A stretch of 64,000 nt of DNA from Proales similis (GCA_019059635.1 JAGVRJ010000012.1:1364001-1428000), one strand, 5' to 3'. Positions 25,751 to 36,386 are shown, counted from the stretch's first letter. Notes: a model not told the origin generated them from the letters alone. A program made the numbers and translations.

Positions 25751-27676
25751 ATGATGAATAGGTTGATTTCGCTGGCTGGCAAATCGGTCAGAGATGCGAT
25801 CAGACTCAACCGCTCTGCTCGGCTGTTGAGCACCAGCAGTCCGGTTGACTCGGTGATGAAGCGCACCGACTATGCCGGAGCCCTTGGACTTGGAGACCAA
25901 GGACGCTCGGTCACTCTGACAGGATGGTTGCACAGATCGCGAACAAAAAACATCATTCTGCTCAGGGACGCGGCCGGGCTTGTTCAGGTGTTTATAGACG
26001 ACCATGTGCTCGCAACGCACGGACTGGACGTAGAAAACTTGCCCGAAGAGTCAGTGGTGGGTGTCAAAGGAGTCGTGGAGCGGAGACCTCAGGGCCAGGA
26101 AAATCAGCGAATGCCGACCGGTCTGATTGAGATTCGATGTCAACACTTTGAAGTGATAAACGCTTCAAAAGCTCAGCTGCCCTTTCGCATCAGCGATCCA
26201 AATCGGCCGAATGAGACCACTCGGCTCAAGTATCGATATCTCGACTTGCGCTTTCCCGACATGCAGAGGAATTTGATCTGGCGCTCAAACTTCATCCACC
26301 AAGTACGCCAGTTTATGCACGAGAACAAGTTTCTGGACATTGAAACGCCCACTCTGTTCAGACGGACTCCGGGCGGAGCGCGCGAGTTCATCGTGCCCAC
26401 CAACAAGCCCGGACAGTTCTACTGCCTGACGCAGAGTCCGCAGCAGTTCAAACAGCTGCTGATGATCTCCGGTCTAGAACGTTATTATCAAATCGCTCGA
26501 TGCTACAGAGACGAGAGCTCCAAGCCCGACCGACAGCCGGAGTTCACTCAGATCGACATTGAGATGAGCTTTGTCGACAAGCGCGATATAATGGACCTTC
26601 TGGAGTCGCTGCTCGAACGCTGCTGGCCGCATCAAGGTGTCAAGAGGCCATTCAAACGAATGAGCTTCAACGAGGCGATGACTCTGTACGGCGTAGACAA
26701 GCCCGATCTCAGATTCGGAATGAAATTCGCCGACGTGACCGCAACTCTTGGCACCGAGCTGACAGGCGTCGGCAAAATTGACTCTCAACTGGAGTCGATC
26801 GATGCGTTAAACGCTCACGCGTTCGTTATACCGCGTGACTATGACGCCGAGTCGATTGAGTTCAAGCAAATTGAAAAAGAATACAAGTCGATCTATTCGG
26901 TGACCAATTTTAAATTTGTGCCCGACGATGTGAAGAACGAGTTTGTGTTTTTGACGTTCGACCACGAGCACGGCAACCAGATTAGCAAATACATGAGCAG
27001 CGAGTTCAGGCGCCGGGTCTTAGATTTGGTGAGTGCGAAGGCGGGCGAGAAATGCGTTTTGATCGTGTCGCGTAATCGAGCCAAGACACTTGAGATCTTG
27101 GGCAAACTTCGACTTCGCCTGGCAGATCGATTGGACATGATACGCGAGAAGAGCGGCAAGAGCCTGCTCAGAGACAAGAGCAGATTCGAGTTTGTTTGGA
27201 TCGACGATTTTCCGCTATTCAGCCGAAACGAGGAGACAAATCGCCTGGAAAGTACTCACCACCCGTTCACAGCGCCCGTAGCCGAGGACATCGACAAGGT
27301 GCTGTGGATGCAGGATTTGGAGAGTGTTCGCGGCCTCCACTACGATCTTGTGCTGAACGGCACCGAGATCGCCGGAGGTTCGATTCGAATACACGATGCC
27401 GAGCTGCAGAGGCACATTCTGAGTCGCGTTTTAGAAGAGGACACGAGTCAATTGGAACATCTGCTCGAAGCGCTTTCTTACGGCGCCCCTCCTCACGGCG
27501 GAGTCGCCTTTGGCCTAGACCGACTTGTGGCACTTATCTGTGGCACTGAAAACATCAAAGACGTGATCGCTTTTCCCAAGTCTCAGTCGGGCCGCGACTT
27601 GATGAGCTCGGCGCCAAGCAAAGTAGATCCGGCAGAACTTCGATACTACAATGTAAACTGTGTCCAAGAAAGCTGA
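25751..27676 (+). CDS. DARS2: Mitochondrial aspartyl-tRNA synthetase, intronless
   Basis: Class IIb synthetase charging mitochondrial tRNA-Asp, 641 aa. The first 35 residues are basic and Ser/Leu-rich (LAGKSVRDAIRLNRSARLL), a likely import sequence. The anticodon-binding OB fold spans about 45-145 (VTLTGWLHRSR). Motif 1 lies near FLDIETPTL, motif 2 near YRDESSKPDRQPEFTQIDIEM, with the bacterial-type insertion between motifs 2 and 3. Motif 3 is GVAFGLDRLVALICG. The C-terminal IAFPKSQSGRDLMSSAP is typical of AspRS. Two ATGs start the frame in tandem. AATAAA lies near 27699, and MCM10 begins only 145 bp downstream on the same strand. Confidence 0.95.
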   Translation: MMNRLISLAGKSVRDAIRLNRSARLLSTSSPVDSVMKRTDYAGALGLGDQGRSVTLTGWLHRSRTKNIILLRDAAGLVQVFIDDHVLATHGLDVENLPEESVVGVKGVVERRPQGQENQRMPTGLIEIRCQHFEVINASKAQLPFRISDPNRPNETTRLKYRYLDLRFPDMQRNLIWRSNFIHQVRQFMHENKFLDIETPTLFRRTPGGAREFIVPTNKPGQFYCLTQSPQQFKQLLMISGLERYYQIARCYRDESSKPDRQPEFTQIDIEMSFVDKRDIMDLLESLLERCWPHQGVKRPFKRMSFNEAMTLYGVDKPDLRFGMKFADVTATLGTELTGVGKIDSQLESIDALNAHAFVIPRDYDAESIEFKQIEKEYKSIYSVTNFKFVPDDVKNEFVFLTFDHEHGNQISKYMSSEFRRRVLDLVSAKAGEKCVLIVSRNRAKTLEILGKLRLRLADRLDMIREKSGKSLLRDKSRFEFVWIDDFPLFSRNEETNRLESTHHPFTAPVAEDIDKVLWMQDLESVRGLHYDLVLNGTEIAGGSIRIHDAELQRHILSRVLEEDTSQLEHLLEALSYGAPPHGGVAFGLDRLVALICGTENIKDVIAFPKSQSGRDLMSSAPSKVDPAELRYYNVNCVQES

Positions 27677-27821
27677 ACTCTCTTTCCTAATTAAAAAAGA
27701 ATAAAATCGGAAAAAAAGAAGACAAATTTTGGCACCACCATCTTTAAACTTGCGAGAGATGAATAAATTCTCTCCTAAACAATTTTAAGGCCGTGTTCGG
27801 ATCAGGAAGGAGAAATTTGAA

Positions 27822-30200
27822 ATGAGTGACTCGAGCGATGAGGAGCCCCATATGAACTATGGCCGATACGAGGACTATGCCGATGCGTTTGTTCAAGTGG
27901 CCGAGCTGGACCCTAACTACGAAGAAGAGAAACGATTCTATCAGTTTGCTGACCAGGAGCCGAGCAGCTCCATCCAACAGAGCGCAACTGACTACAAAGT
28001 CAATCCGAAGTTGGCCCATAGCGAAGAGTCGAACGAGGCTGAAGAATGCGAAAACCGAGGCGGCGACTTGGAAGACTTGATCAATCTAATTGGAATGGAA
28101 GAAGAAGCAGATGTTAGTGGCCGGGAGAATGTGGCGCCGAATGCGGAAAAAGAAGAACCCAAAGAGCCGTTTGATGTAAGACGCGACGCCGACGAGAAAA
28201 GCGAACACGTGCTGGTCGAAAAGAACACTGGCATTCGACTGGTCAAGTCAGAATTCAAGTCTGAGAGCGAGCTGAATCTAAGCTTGCTCGGCTACAACAA
28301 GTTCTTTAAACTCACCGAGCTATCGAGGCGCACAGACGAGCTGAAAGGCAATTCAGAGCTCAACTGGTACACAGTGTTCATATTGGCTTCCAAAAGCGAG
28401 ACGAAATGCTCGTCGAACGGCAACAACTACGCAATTTGGACAGTTGTCGACTTGGCCAACTTGGAAAAGCAGCAGCAAATCTCGTTATTCTTGTTCGGCT
28501 CGGCATATAAACTCTACTGGAAGTGTAAGGAGCTGGACGTGTTTGCATTGGTCAAGCCGAGCTTCCTGGGCAACTCGAAAAACACAGTCGATTCGAAAGC
28601 AAGTCTAAAGCAATCAAGGGGGTCCTATGCTTCCAACCAGGCTAATCAACTCTCGCTCAGCATAAACTCAGGGCCGCAACTGGTCTATCTTGGCTCGGCT
28701 AAGGACATTGGCTGCTGTCAGTCTTTTGTGAAGTCTAAGGGAGGCGGCGAAGGCGCAGCGTCGAGTAGATGCAAAAATTTGGTGAATTTGCAATACGCGC
28801 CTCATTGTGTTTACCATTGTGCGCAAATAGACAAGGATAGCTCTTTGAAAGTGTCAGGCGGCAAACGATTTGCCTTCAAGCCAGAAAGAGCTTCGCCTGC
28901 GAGCGCTCGCTCGTCGGCAAGTTCGTTCAATCGAGGCCAACAGATGTCCAGTCAGTCAGGTCAAAGCTCGACTGTGAACAAGTACGACTTGAACAAGAAA
29001 ATTAAAGAGCAGATACTGCGCTCGCTCAACTCGTCCATAGTTCGCGAGACGGTCGAATCAAATCCTGTGCTGGGCAACGTGATCTACAAGACGAGCAAGA
29101 AAAGCGACGAGGAGATATTGGCTGCGCTGGACGGGCGCAAGCTCGAGGACGATGAGCTGCGTCGAATTCGCCTCGCTCGTCAGGCGCCCATCACCTATCA
29201 GAGCGGCAAGCTGGAGAACCATGTGCCCAAGGAGATAAAGCAAGTGTTCAACTCGGCCTCACTGTTGCCCACGGAGAACAGGTACAGCACAGTGAGCGGC
29301 AAGAAGCTGGCCGAGTACAAGAACAGTGCGCCAAGTGAGGCCATTGCCAAGAAGGCGTTGACCAGCAAGAAAAGCCACAGGGACATTGTGAGAGAGATCG
29401 AGAAGAGGGAGAAGAAGCAAGAGGCGAGCACCAGTCAAGTCGAAAAGAAAACGCAGGCCAGCGAACCCAAAAGAGGTGCCAACTCCAATAGAATGGTCGT
29501 CTCAGACATTCTCGCAAAAAGAATCAAAGAGATCGATCGCTTGAATCCGACGCCACTCAAAGAGTCGAGCAGTCCTGTCCAGAACAAGTGCGAAGTGAAG
29601 CAGCGCCCCCCTTCTCAGCCTAAAGACAGTGGCTTCGACTTGGAGTTGTACATCGGCGACGAGCACACCAGTCAAAAGCTGATGGACGTCAGTGGCAAGT
29701 ACAAGCTCAATAGCGAGCCTGCCAAACGGAAGCCAACTGATTCGCCAGTACAAGACGAGAACGCAAAGAGCAAACGTGCCAAGCTGATCGAAGATTTACT
29801 CTCGATTAAATCGTCCCACTCGAAGGAGGCGAACGACCCGGAGAAGAATCCGCAGCTGCAAGCGTTCTATGATCGACTCCAGCAGAAAGAGGACGTGGCC
29901 AATCGCCTGTGCAGCATAAAAAATCGCCGAGTGAACGCGGTCTCTTGCCGCACTTGCGACTACACTGCCTTCTCCCAGTCGGAGTTTTGCAAGCAGAAGC
30001 GCCACGCCATCGTTCGTCATCAGGTCATGCAGCGTTTCTTTAAATGCAAGCAGTGCGCAAAGCAAACGTACACGCTGAACAAGGTCATACCGACCGAGCC
30101 GTGTCACTGCGGCCATGAGAAGTTTGCACCTTGCGCCATGAAAGAGGAGGACACGAGCATCAAGTCGCTGATCAAATCGTCCGCACCCGATTTATTCTGA
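27822..30200 (+). CDS. MCM10: MCM10 replication initiation factor, intronless
   Basis: 792 aa nuclear protein that helps activate the CMG helicase and recruit polymerase alpha. The N-terminus is acidic with little structure. The internal OB fold (about 130-245) includes ESELNLSLLGYNKFFKLTEL and WTVVDL. It is followed by the CCCH-type zinc element (about 295-335: DIGCCQSFVKS, RCKNLVNLQYAPHCVYHC). The C-terminal zinc ribbon CRTCDY, RFFKCKQC and EPCHCGHEKFAPC is typical of metazoan MCM10. The linker (about 350-680) is Ser/Lys-rich. The gene lies 145 bp after DARS2, so its promoter must be very short or shared. The first ATG of the frame was used. Confidence 0.93.
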   Translation: MSDSSDEEPHMNYGRYEDYADAFVQVAELDPNYEEEKRFYQFADQEPSSSIQQSATDYKVNPKLAHSEESNEAEECENRGGDLEDLINLIGMEEEADVSGRENVAPNAEKEEPKEPFDVRRDADEKSEHVLVEKNTGIRLVKSEFKSESELNLSLLGYNKFFKLTELSRRTDELKGNSELNWYTVFILASKSETKCSSNGNNYAIWTVVDLANLEKQQQISLFLFGSAYKLYWKCKELDVFALVKPSFLGNSKNTVDSKASLKQSRGSYASNQANQLSLSINSGPQLVYLGSAKDIGCCQSFVKSKGGGEGAASSRCKNLVNLQYAPHCVYHCAQIDKDSSLKVSGGKRFAFKPERASPASARSSASSFNRGQQMSSQSGQSSTVNKYDLNKKIKEQILRSLNSSIVRETVESNPVLGNVIYKTSKKSDEEILAALDGRKLEDDELRRIRLARQAPITYQSGKLENHVPKEIKQVFNSASLLPTENRYSTVSGKKLAEYKNSAPSEAIAKKALTSKKSHRDIVREIEKREKKQEASTSQVEKKTQASEPKRGANSNRMVVSDILAKRIKEIDRLNPTPLKESSSPVQNKCEVKQRPPSQPKDSGFDLELYIGDEHTSQKLMDVSGKYKLNSEPAKRKPTDSPVQDENAKSKRAKLIEDLLSIKSSHSKEANDPEKNPQLQAFYDRLQQKEDVANRLCSIKNRRVNAVSCRTCDYTAFSQSEFCKQKRHAIVRHQVMQRFFKCKQCAKQTYTLNKVIPTEPCHCGHEKFAPCAMKEEDTSIKSLIKSSAPDLF

Positions 30201-30830
30201 CCGCTCTGGGCCGCATTTATTGCATATTTGTTCTGTATTTGTAAATAAATGAAAGTATTTTCAAATGAAAGTTTTAAGATGCGCGCTAATTTGCCACTGA
30301 AGCCGAGAATAGTAATCTTGAGTGTGCCGAGAGCTGTTTGCAAGAGATTAGAATGTCGGTCGAAGAAACGTGCCAGCTTAGCATTGGGCGGAGTTTAAGG
30401 TCGTGCGGACAAAGTGCAAAGGCCAGCTTGCCTTCCAAGTCATCGGTTGATGCTGTCATGTTGCCCATGCGCTCCTGTCCACATTGGCGTGCGCTCGTGT
30501 TGCTCGATGGCAACGTTTGCCAAAGAGATAAACACGCCGACTATCAAACGCGAGATATTTACCATATCATAATAATGGTTAATTAGATGAAGTCAAATGC
30601 TCGGATTTGTTCAATTATTCAAACGTCTAATCAAACTGTTGGCGATAAAGCCTCTAACGCATAAGTGACTGCGCTGGCTTGCTTACACCTTTAAGCGAGC
30701 ATACAGCTTGAGCTGGGATGAGTTAACCCTTGAGAGCTCTTATCAAGCCCATGCTCGCAAAGACACACGCGGCCAACTCGTCGGATGCTTTTTGGCCCAA
30801 TCCTTGCGAGTGCTTCTCGACCTGATGTTC
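30201..30830. other. Intergenic upstream of FABP cluster
   Basis: Contains the MCM10 3' UTR with AATAAA near 30243 and otherwise unremarkable sequence leading to the TATA-like element of FABP copy 1. No gene is seen. Confidence 0.45.
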
Positions 30831-30835
30831 TCGCC

Positions 30836-30843
30836 TATTTAAA
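30836..30843 (+). promoter_or_regulatory. TATA-like box of FABP copy 1
   Basis: TATTTAAA lies 63-70 bases upstream of the FABP copy 1 ATG, a spacing that would put transcription start near 30865-30870 and leave a short 5' UTR. Position and sequence fit a TATA box; no experimental support. Confidence 0.45.
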
Positions 30844-30905
30844 GCAGTTTGAACGCTCATCCAGCTGGCTCAGAACTGAATAGAAAACTTTAGAAAGCAA
30901 ACAAA

Positions 30906-31497
30906 ATGTCTCTTGTTGGCACTTGGAACTTGGAATCGTCAGAGAACTTTGACGAATACATGAAGAAGCTGGGCGTTGGCTTTGTGCTGCGCAAGACGGC
31001 CAACACCATCAAGCCGACCGTGATCTTTGCCAAAACCGGCGACGAGTGGAGCATTCGCCTTCAGTCAACATTCAAAAACTCTGAGATCAAATTCGAGAGC
31101 GGCAAAGAGTTCGCCGAGAGTAAGTGAGACGTTCTACTCTGCTCTCAATCGCTCTAATCGCAAATTGTTGTAAGCCACTCTGGACGGCCGATCGTGCAAG
31201 GTAAGTCGCACTGAGCTCCACTTTCATCTGCTTGGATCTGATCATCTGCTGCTTTTGAATTGAAAAGTCGGTGATCACTGTCGAGAGCGATGCCAAGATG
31301 GTTCAAGAGCAGCGCGACGCCAAGACCGGCGACTTGGTCACAACGATTGTGCGAGAGATTGCCGGTGACAAGTTCGTTCAGGTACTTTTTTTTGCACATC
31401 TCGCTCTCCTTCAATTTCCGTCAAATTTTCAAACTCTCAATAGACCCTCACCGCCGGCGATGTGGTTTGCAAGCGCATCTACACTAGAACCGCCTAG
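30906..31497 (+). CDS. FABP: Fatty-acid-binding protein, tandem copy 1, 4 exons
   Basis: Cytosolic lipid-binding beta-barrel, 135 aa. Exons are 30906-31119, 31175-31200 (26 bp), 31268-31381 and 31444-31497. It begins [25 protein letters not shown], the GxW plus helix-lid signature of the intracellular lipid-binding family, and ends CKRIYTRTA, which retains the Arg-x-Tyr that holds the carboxylate in most FABPs. First of three genes in 2.3 kb on one strand. The second exon is unusually small, but the same exon exists in copy 2. Confidence 0.93.
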
Positions 31498-31805
31498 ACC
31501 AAGTTGCAGATTCATTTAAAACTTGACGAATAAACGACTAGTTTAGTTAACTACGCCAGAAATCAACATTTTTCTTTGTGCTCCAGCAGACACCTGTCTG
31601 TCTGTGTCTGCGCGTGGGCGATTCTACTATCAGTTTTGACTGGGACGAGACAGGGCGAGGCATAAACATTTTCGATCCGACAATGAAACTGCGTCAATCC
31701 AGGCGCTGGTTAGAAGGTGTTGGTAGTTCCATGCATCAACGAGCAATTTAACGAATAAAAGCGAGCGCAAGTCGGGAATATTTAAAAAAGAGACGAACAA
31801 CGAAA

Positions 31806-32468
31806 ATGGCTGACGCACTGATGGGCGAATGGGTTCTAGAGAGCCAAGAAGACTTTGAGGCACTTCTAAAAGAATTTGGTTTGGCATCAACAGGGATTGT
31901 TGGCCGCTTGGTTTACAATTTAAGAATTTCACAGGAGCGAACGTGGTCCTTCGCAAATTGGCATTAACTCTGAAGCTAACGATTGTCATGTCACGAAAGG
32001 GCGATTTGTGGACGTTCAAATTGCTGTCCACTTTTAAAAACATGGAATACTCTTTCAAGGAAGGAGTCGAGTTTGACGAGCGTAAGACACTCATCATCCG
32101 ACCGATTTGTCCTGTTCACTTTTGATCTGTTTCCTTTGAATAGCAACTTTCGACGGCAAAAAAGTTAAGGTCGGTGAAGAGTCGAAAAAAATTCATTTTT
32201 TTTTCACTTTTGCTGATTTGACCATGACCACGTGGCGCAGTCGATAATTCGCTTCATCGACGGTAAGCTCGTACACGAGCAAACGCACTTGGACAAGAAA
32301 AATTTGAAAAGCACCGCGGTTACGTGGCGTGAAGGTGACAAGCTGAAGCAGGTTAGTTTGGCAACGATTTCATTTTCGTTTATGAGTAATGCGCTTTACC
32401 TTTCGGTTTAGACAATCACCGTTAATCATGTGACGGCCAAGCGAACATTCAAGCGCGCTTCTGCTTAG
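31806..32468 (+). CDS. FABP: Fatty-acid-binding protein, tandem copy 2, 5 exons
   Basis: 137 aa. Exons are 31806-31878, 31935-32081, 32144-32169 (26 bp), 32241-32351 and 32412-32468. Copy 2 has one more intron than copy 1, inside the first coding exon just after LLKEFG, and is the most divergent of the three. Domain signatures are GEWVLES, TFKNMEYSFKEGVEFDE and VTAKRTFKRA. The carboxylate-binding tyrosine is replaced by phenylalanine (R-T-F). It lies 308 bp after copy 1, with an ATAAAA near 31755 and ATATTTAAA near 31778 as possible TATA elements. Confidence 0.88.
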
Positions 32469-32698
32469 CTCGAATGCTGCCTCTTGTCAAACACTTTCCG
32501 CACCTTATCCGCGCCTGCAGCCCTGTTTGCCTATCTCCGCCATAAAATTAGAATAATTTGCGCCATTTCTGCATCTTGACGTAATTGAAAAGAAATAAAA
32601 GAAAAAATGTCGAATTATCGCTCGTGATTATACCGGCCCTTTTAAAATCAACGGTTAAGTTTCAGATCGACAGATTGAAGCAGAGCAAGCTCCATATA

Positions 32699-33228
32699 AT
32701 GGTCAGTCAATTGGTGGGTACTTGGCAGCTCGAGTCGAGCGAGAACTTTGACGCGCTGATGAAAGAGCTGGGCGTCGGGTTTGTGTTGAGGAAGATCGGC
32801 AACTCGGTGACGCCCACCATCATCCTCTCGAACGACGGCGACAAATGGATGTTTAAAATGCGATCGACGTTCAAGAACACAGACGACGAGTTCACCATCG
32901 GCGTCGAGTTTGATCATGGTGAGTGGAAGTGGGCGCGTGCAACTGCGACTGAAACAAGACCTGAATTTTTCCAAATAAGACACAACCGACGGACGCAAGA
33001 TCAAGTCGCTGTTCAAGATCGAAGGCGACACACTCGTGAACGAACAACGAGACCGAAGCAGCGGCAAACTGCAGGTTACCGCCGTCAGGCAAGTTATTGA
33101 CGGCAAGCTGGTCGAGGTAAATCCCGCTCATTCACACTGGCGTTTTAAATGCGGCTGATCAAGAGGCTAAACAGACAATCACTTGTGGCAAAGTGACCGC
33201 CACTCGAACGTTCAAGCGCATCGAATAG
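32699..33228 (+). CDS. FABP: Fatty-acid-binding protein, tandem copy 3, 3 exons
   Basis: 136 aa. Exons are 32699-32918, 32980-33116 and 33175-33228. The 26 bp exon of copies 1 and 2 is here fused to the next exon, so one intron is missing. Begins [27 protein letters not shown] and ends TATRTFKRIE. As in copy 2 the tyrosine of R-x-Y is phenylalanine. Closest to copy 1 in the N-terminal third. The ATG was chosen because it is aligned with copy 1; the frame is open upstream. Confidence 0.9.
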
Positions 33229-34413
33229 ACATGGCCTGCCAGTCCACAGTGCGAGCCTAACGAACAAATTAGCAATTTAATGCAGCAATTTAGAGCAAAA
33301 TTTGTCCGTCAAACTGCACACAATGGACAGGAGGACGAGCGCCTACTGCGTCTGCTATTTTAGATCGATCGTTCATTTTTATCCAAGATTTCGTTATCTT
33401 TCAATTTATTGATAGAGCGCGTGCGAATGCCTGCACACGCTTGCCAATTGCTTTTTTGTGTTTGCTTTTACTTGTTGTTGGCTCGGCCGCCCACTCACTA
33501 CACCGGCCCCGGGCATAGATAGACAGATAGAGAAGCGCGGGAGCGGACTCCTGAGCGAGAACGCAACTAGTTAATAGAAAATAAGCTGCGAACGAGAGAG
33601 GTCTGGCGCTGGTTGAATAAACAGTAGAGCAGTGATTAGGTTTTGAGCCAACTTAATGCAACAGAGAGTCGGAAAGGGGCGCTTGTGCATGTGCACGGCT
33701 GAAAAAAACTGCCAACTGAATAAAACAAAAGTGAGCGAAAGAAAGAGAAAGAGAGAGGAAGAGCGAATGAGCACGAAATAGGAAACGAAAAAAGAGTGAA
33801 AAGTCAACTGGACAGTGAGAGATTAACATATGATACTAGTGAGTGTCTAATTTTATCGCGCGACCAAGTAAATATTTGCTCGAGACCAAATAGAGAAGTA
33901 GAGGGCGAGAAGTCGAATCGCTCGGACTTACTCAGCTGTTCGGTTCGGCTTGACTCGAGCTTGTGCTCTCAAGTGAGGCGCCCAAGTTTCTATTGTAACA
34001 CGCATCTGCTTTATGTGCGCCGGGTCATTCTACTCGACTAGAGAGACAATCAAATTTAATTAACTTGAACCGCTCGGTGGCCAGTGTGCGCACACGTTCG
34101 CTTGGTAGCATGTGTTGACGTTCTTTCGAGACATCAAGTACTCGGTGCCCAGGTCTCCGGACACTTAATCGCTTTTATTAGTTTCTATTTTTGATGAGCG
34201 CCAAAGCGGCCCTTACTACCACGGCCTGGTGCGCATTTGAAAATAAACTCAGCAGACTCAAGTAATCTTCAAAGTCCCCAATGCCTCCGACTAAAACAGC
34301 AGATAGAGTTCTCTCATGCGTTGAAAAACTTTTCTCTTATTCTTATTGATTCAATTTGTCTCGATTAAATTTCGCCTTTTCTCGACTCAAGTTGATTGAG
34401 AACAGCGAGCGCA
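33229..34413. other. Convergent intergenic region FABP / ALT array
   Basis: 1.2 kb between the FABP array (+) and the aminotransferase array (-). It holds a GA-rich tract (about 33735-33800) and AT-rich sequence. Short open frames lack any motif. Confidence 0.5.
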
Positions 34414-36386
34414 TCACTTCCATTTGTCTGCGAATTCTCTGTGGAATTTGCCAATTTGTTGAAGAATGACTTTGAACTCGTCAACAGGCGGCAGAATGGT
34501 GGTCCGAAAGTGGTAGGTGCCCGGACACTGGTGGAAGCCGCTGCCGGGCACCACGCAGATGCCGGTGGCCTCGAGCAGCTCGAAGCAGTAGAAAAAGTCC
34601 GGCTCGACGTTCAGGCTCTAGAGGTCGAGGTCAGAGTGAGCGAGGCCGAGAGGCGGCTGCAGGGGCTCACCTTGGCGTGCTGCACCGCCTTGTCGGGGAT
34701 GTGGATGCGCGGGAAGGCGTACATGGCGCCCTGCACCGGGTTGCAGCTGATGCCCTCGATCTTGTTGAGCAGCTCGGTGACGAGCTCGGCCTTCTGTCGC
34801 AGCTCTCCGAGCACTCTGTTCTTCTCGGCCATGTAGAGCTCGTAGGAGGGCTCGCCTGGCCGCGGCGGGTTGACCACGCCGTCCAGGCAGATCTGTCCTG
34901 GAACCGAGGGACAGAGTGGAGCCTGAATCAATATTTGCACCTTTTTCATCACATCCGGATCGATGTTTATGATCTTTTTTGCGCCGTTTCAGAATTCGAT
35001 GGTTTTCCTTTTCAATGGGCGATTGGATTTACCTCTAGATAGCCGGCTCGGATGCCGCATCTTTGGTTTCAAATAGATTAGAATACTGGGCGATTGCTTT
35101 GGGAGTGCTGGTCACTTACTCGCCCATGAAGCCTTTCGACACGGAGAACACTGAGCCTATTTGCGTGTTTGAGTAGGGAAGTTCCATTTGTTGCGAAACT
35201 TTTTTGAATGAATGAAACTCGGCGTCAGTGTAAATGTTTTGCTGGTAGACCTGGGCGCATTACGGTGAGTCTGGAATCGAAAGAGCTTGCAGCTAAATGA
35301 AGCAAGGTCTACCTCGTCGGCCAGAATGAACAGGCGCTTGTTGTAGGCCCATTTGATGATTTGCTGAATGTTGTCGCGGCTCAGCACCTGGCCAGTCGGG
35401 TTGCCCGGGTTGATGATGACGATCGCACGCGGCTCACAGCGATCGAGCGAGGCGCTGTAGGCCCGTTCTAGCTCGTCCACACTCAGGCCCCAGTTGCGCT
35501 CCTCGTCCAAGTAGTAGCCGATCTTCAATTGGGAAAAGTGTTTCTCTCAAACAACCTTATCCAAGAAATTGAGCATGTTTCCGACCTCAACCGAGTCAAA
35601 CTCGGTCACTGTTGCCGAGTAGAGCGGATATTGTGGAATGGGGATCATGAATCCGGCCGGTTTTCCGCTTTTCGTTTTTAGCAAAAGTTTCATGAGCAGC
35701 TTACGGAAAGTAGGTTAGAAGCAACTTTTCTTTTCAAGTTTTCATGTCTTACTCTGATTGCATCAGAAGCGCCCGATCTGACGATTATGTTCTCCGGCTG
35801 ACTTGCGATTCCGTCGTCGCGCTCGGTGATAAATTTAGCCACATCCTCTCTGATCTTTCGCACGCCTTGTTACCATTCATGTAGTTTTCAGCATTAGCAC
35901 CAGCCACTCAATCTACCTGCAGGGTCAGTGTAAGCACCGACACTCTGGCCCTGGCAGCTTTGCAGAAGCTGGTGCGATTTCTCTTTCACATCGGCGGGAA
36001 TCGAGTCCAAATCGGTCAAGTCATTGTAAAGAGAGACGGCCATCAACTAATTGCGAATTGAAATTGCATTTCTTTTCGAAACAGAGCAGCATTTACTTGA
36101 CGCAGAAAGGTGATGGGCTTCTGGCCCATGGCGTGGCAGTCGCCGTAATTTGCTAGAATTATTTTAGAGAACGGCTTGCAGTCAGAATCCTTCAAGCAAA
36201 TTGGAAGATTAAAAGTGATTGATAGCGAGAAGACGCCAAATCAACCGTTGCGAGTTGCTTCTCAATTTGATGCGCTCTGGAGAATATTTCGCCGAGGATT
36301 TCATATCGAATCTCTTTGAAGGAGTCGTGCAGCGAGTCGAGCGTCAGTGGCTGATTTAATTCGCTCTGCGATTGCATTCTTCTCAT
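34414..36386 (-). CDS. GPT: Alanine aminotransferase, tandem copy 1, 10 exons
   Basis: PLP enzyme interconverting alanine + 2-oxoglutarate and pyruvate + glutamate. Minus-strand exons 36386-36246, 36189-36097, 36046-35917, 35865-35753, 35699-35586, 35522-35313, 35250-35120, 35060-35033, 34973-34671 and 34617-34414 total 488 codons, all phases compatible. Motifs are [48 protein letters not shown], the PLP lysine in [11 protein letters not shown] and [10 protein letters not shown]. The serine/histidine context of the lysine (normally HSTSKG) is changed to FSVSKG. Exons 1-4 are divergent from copy 2, whereas exon 6 and exons 9-10 are nearly identical to it. The protein seems intact, but the N-terminus is short and poor in the usual [10 protein letters not shown] block (here [10 protein letters not shown]). 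It may be a functionally diverged copy. Confidence 0.82.

Noticed and set aside
30906-33228. FABP array as tardigrade secreted heat-soluble proteins
   Set aside because: The proteins lack signal peptides and match ordinary cytosolic FABPs.
34414-36386. ALT copy 1 as a pseudogene
   Set aside because: All ten exons are open, splice sites are usable and the total length is a multiple of three.
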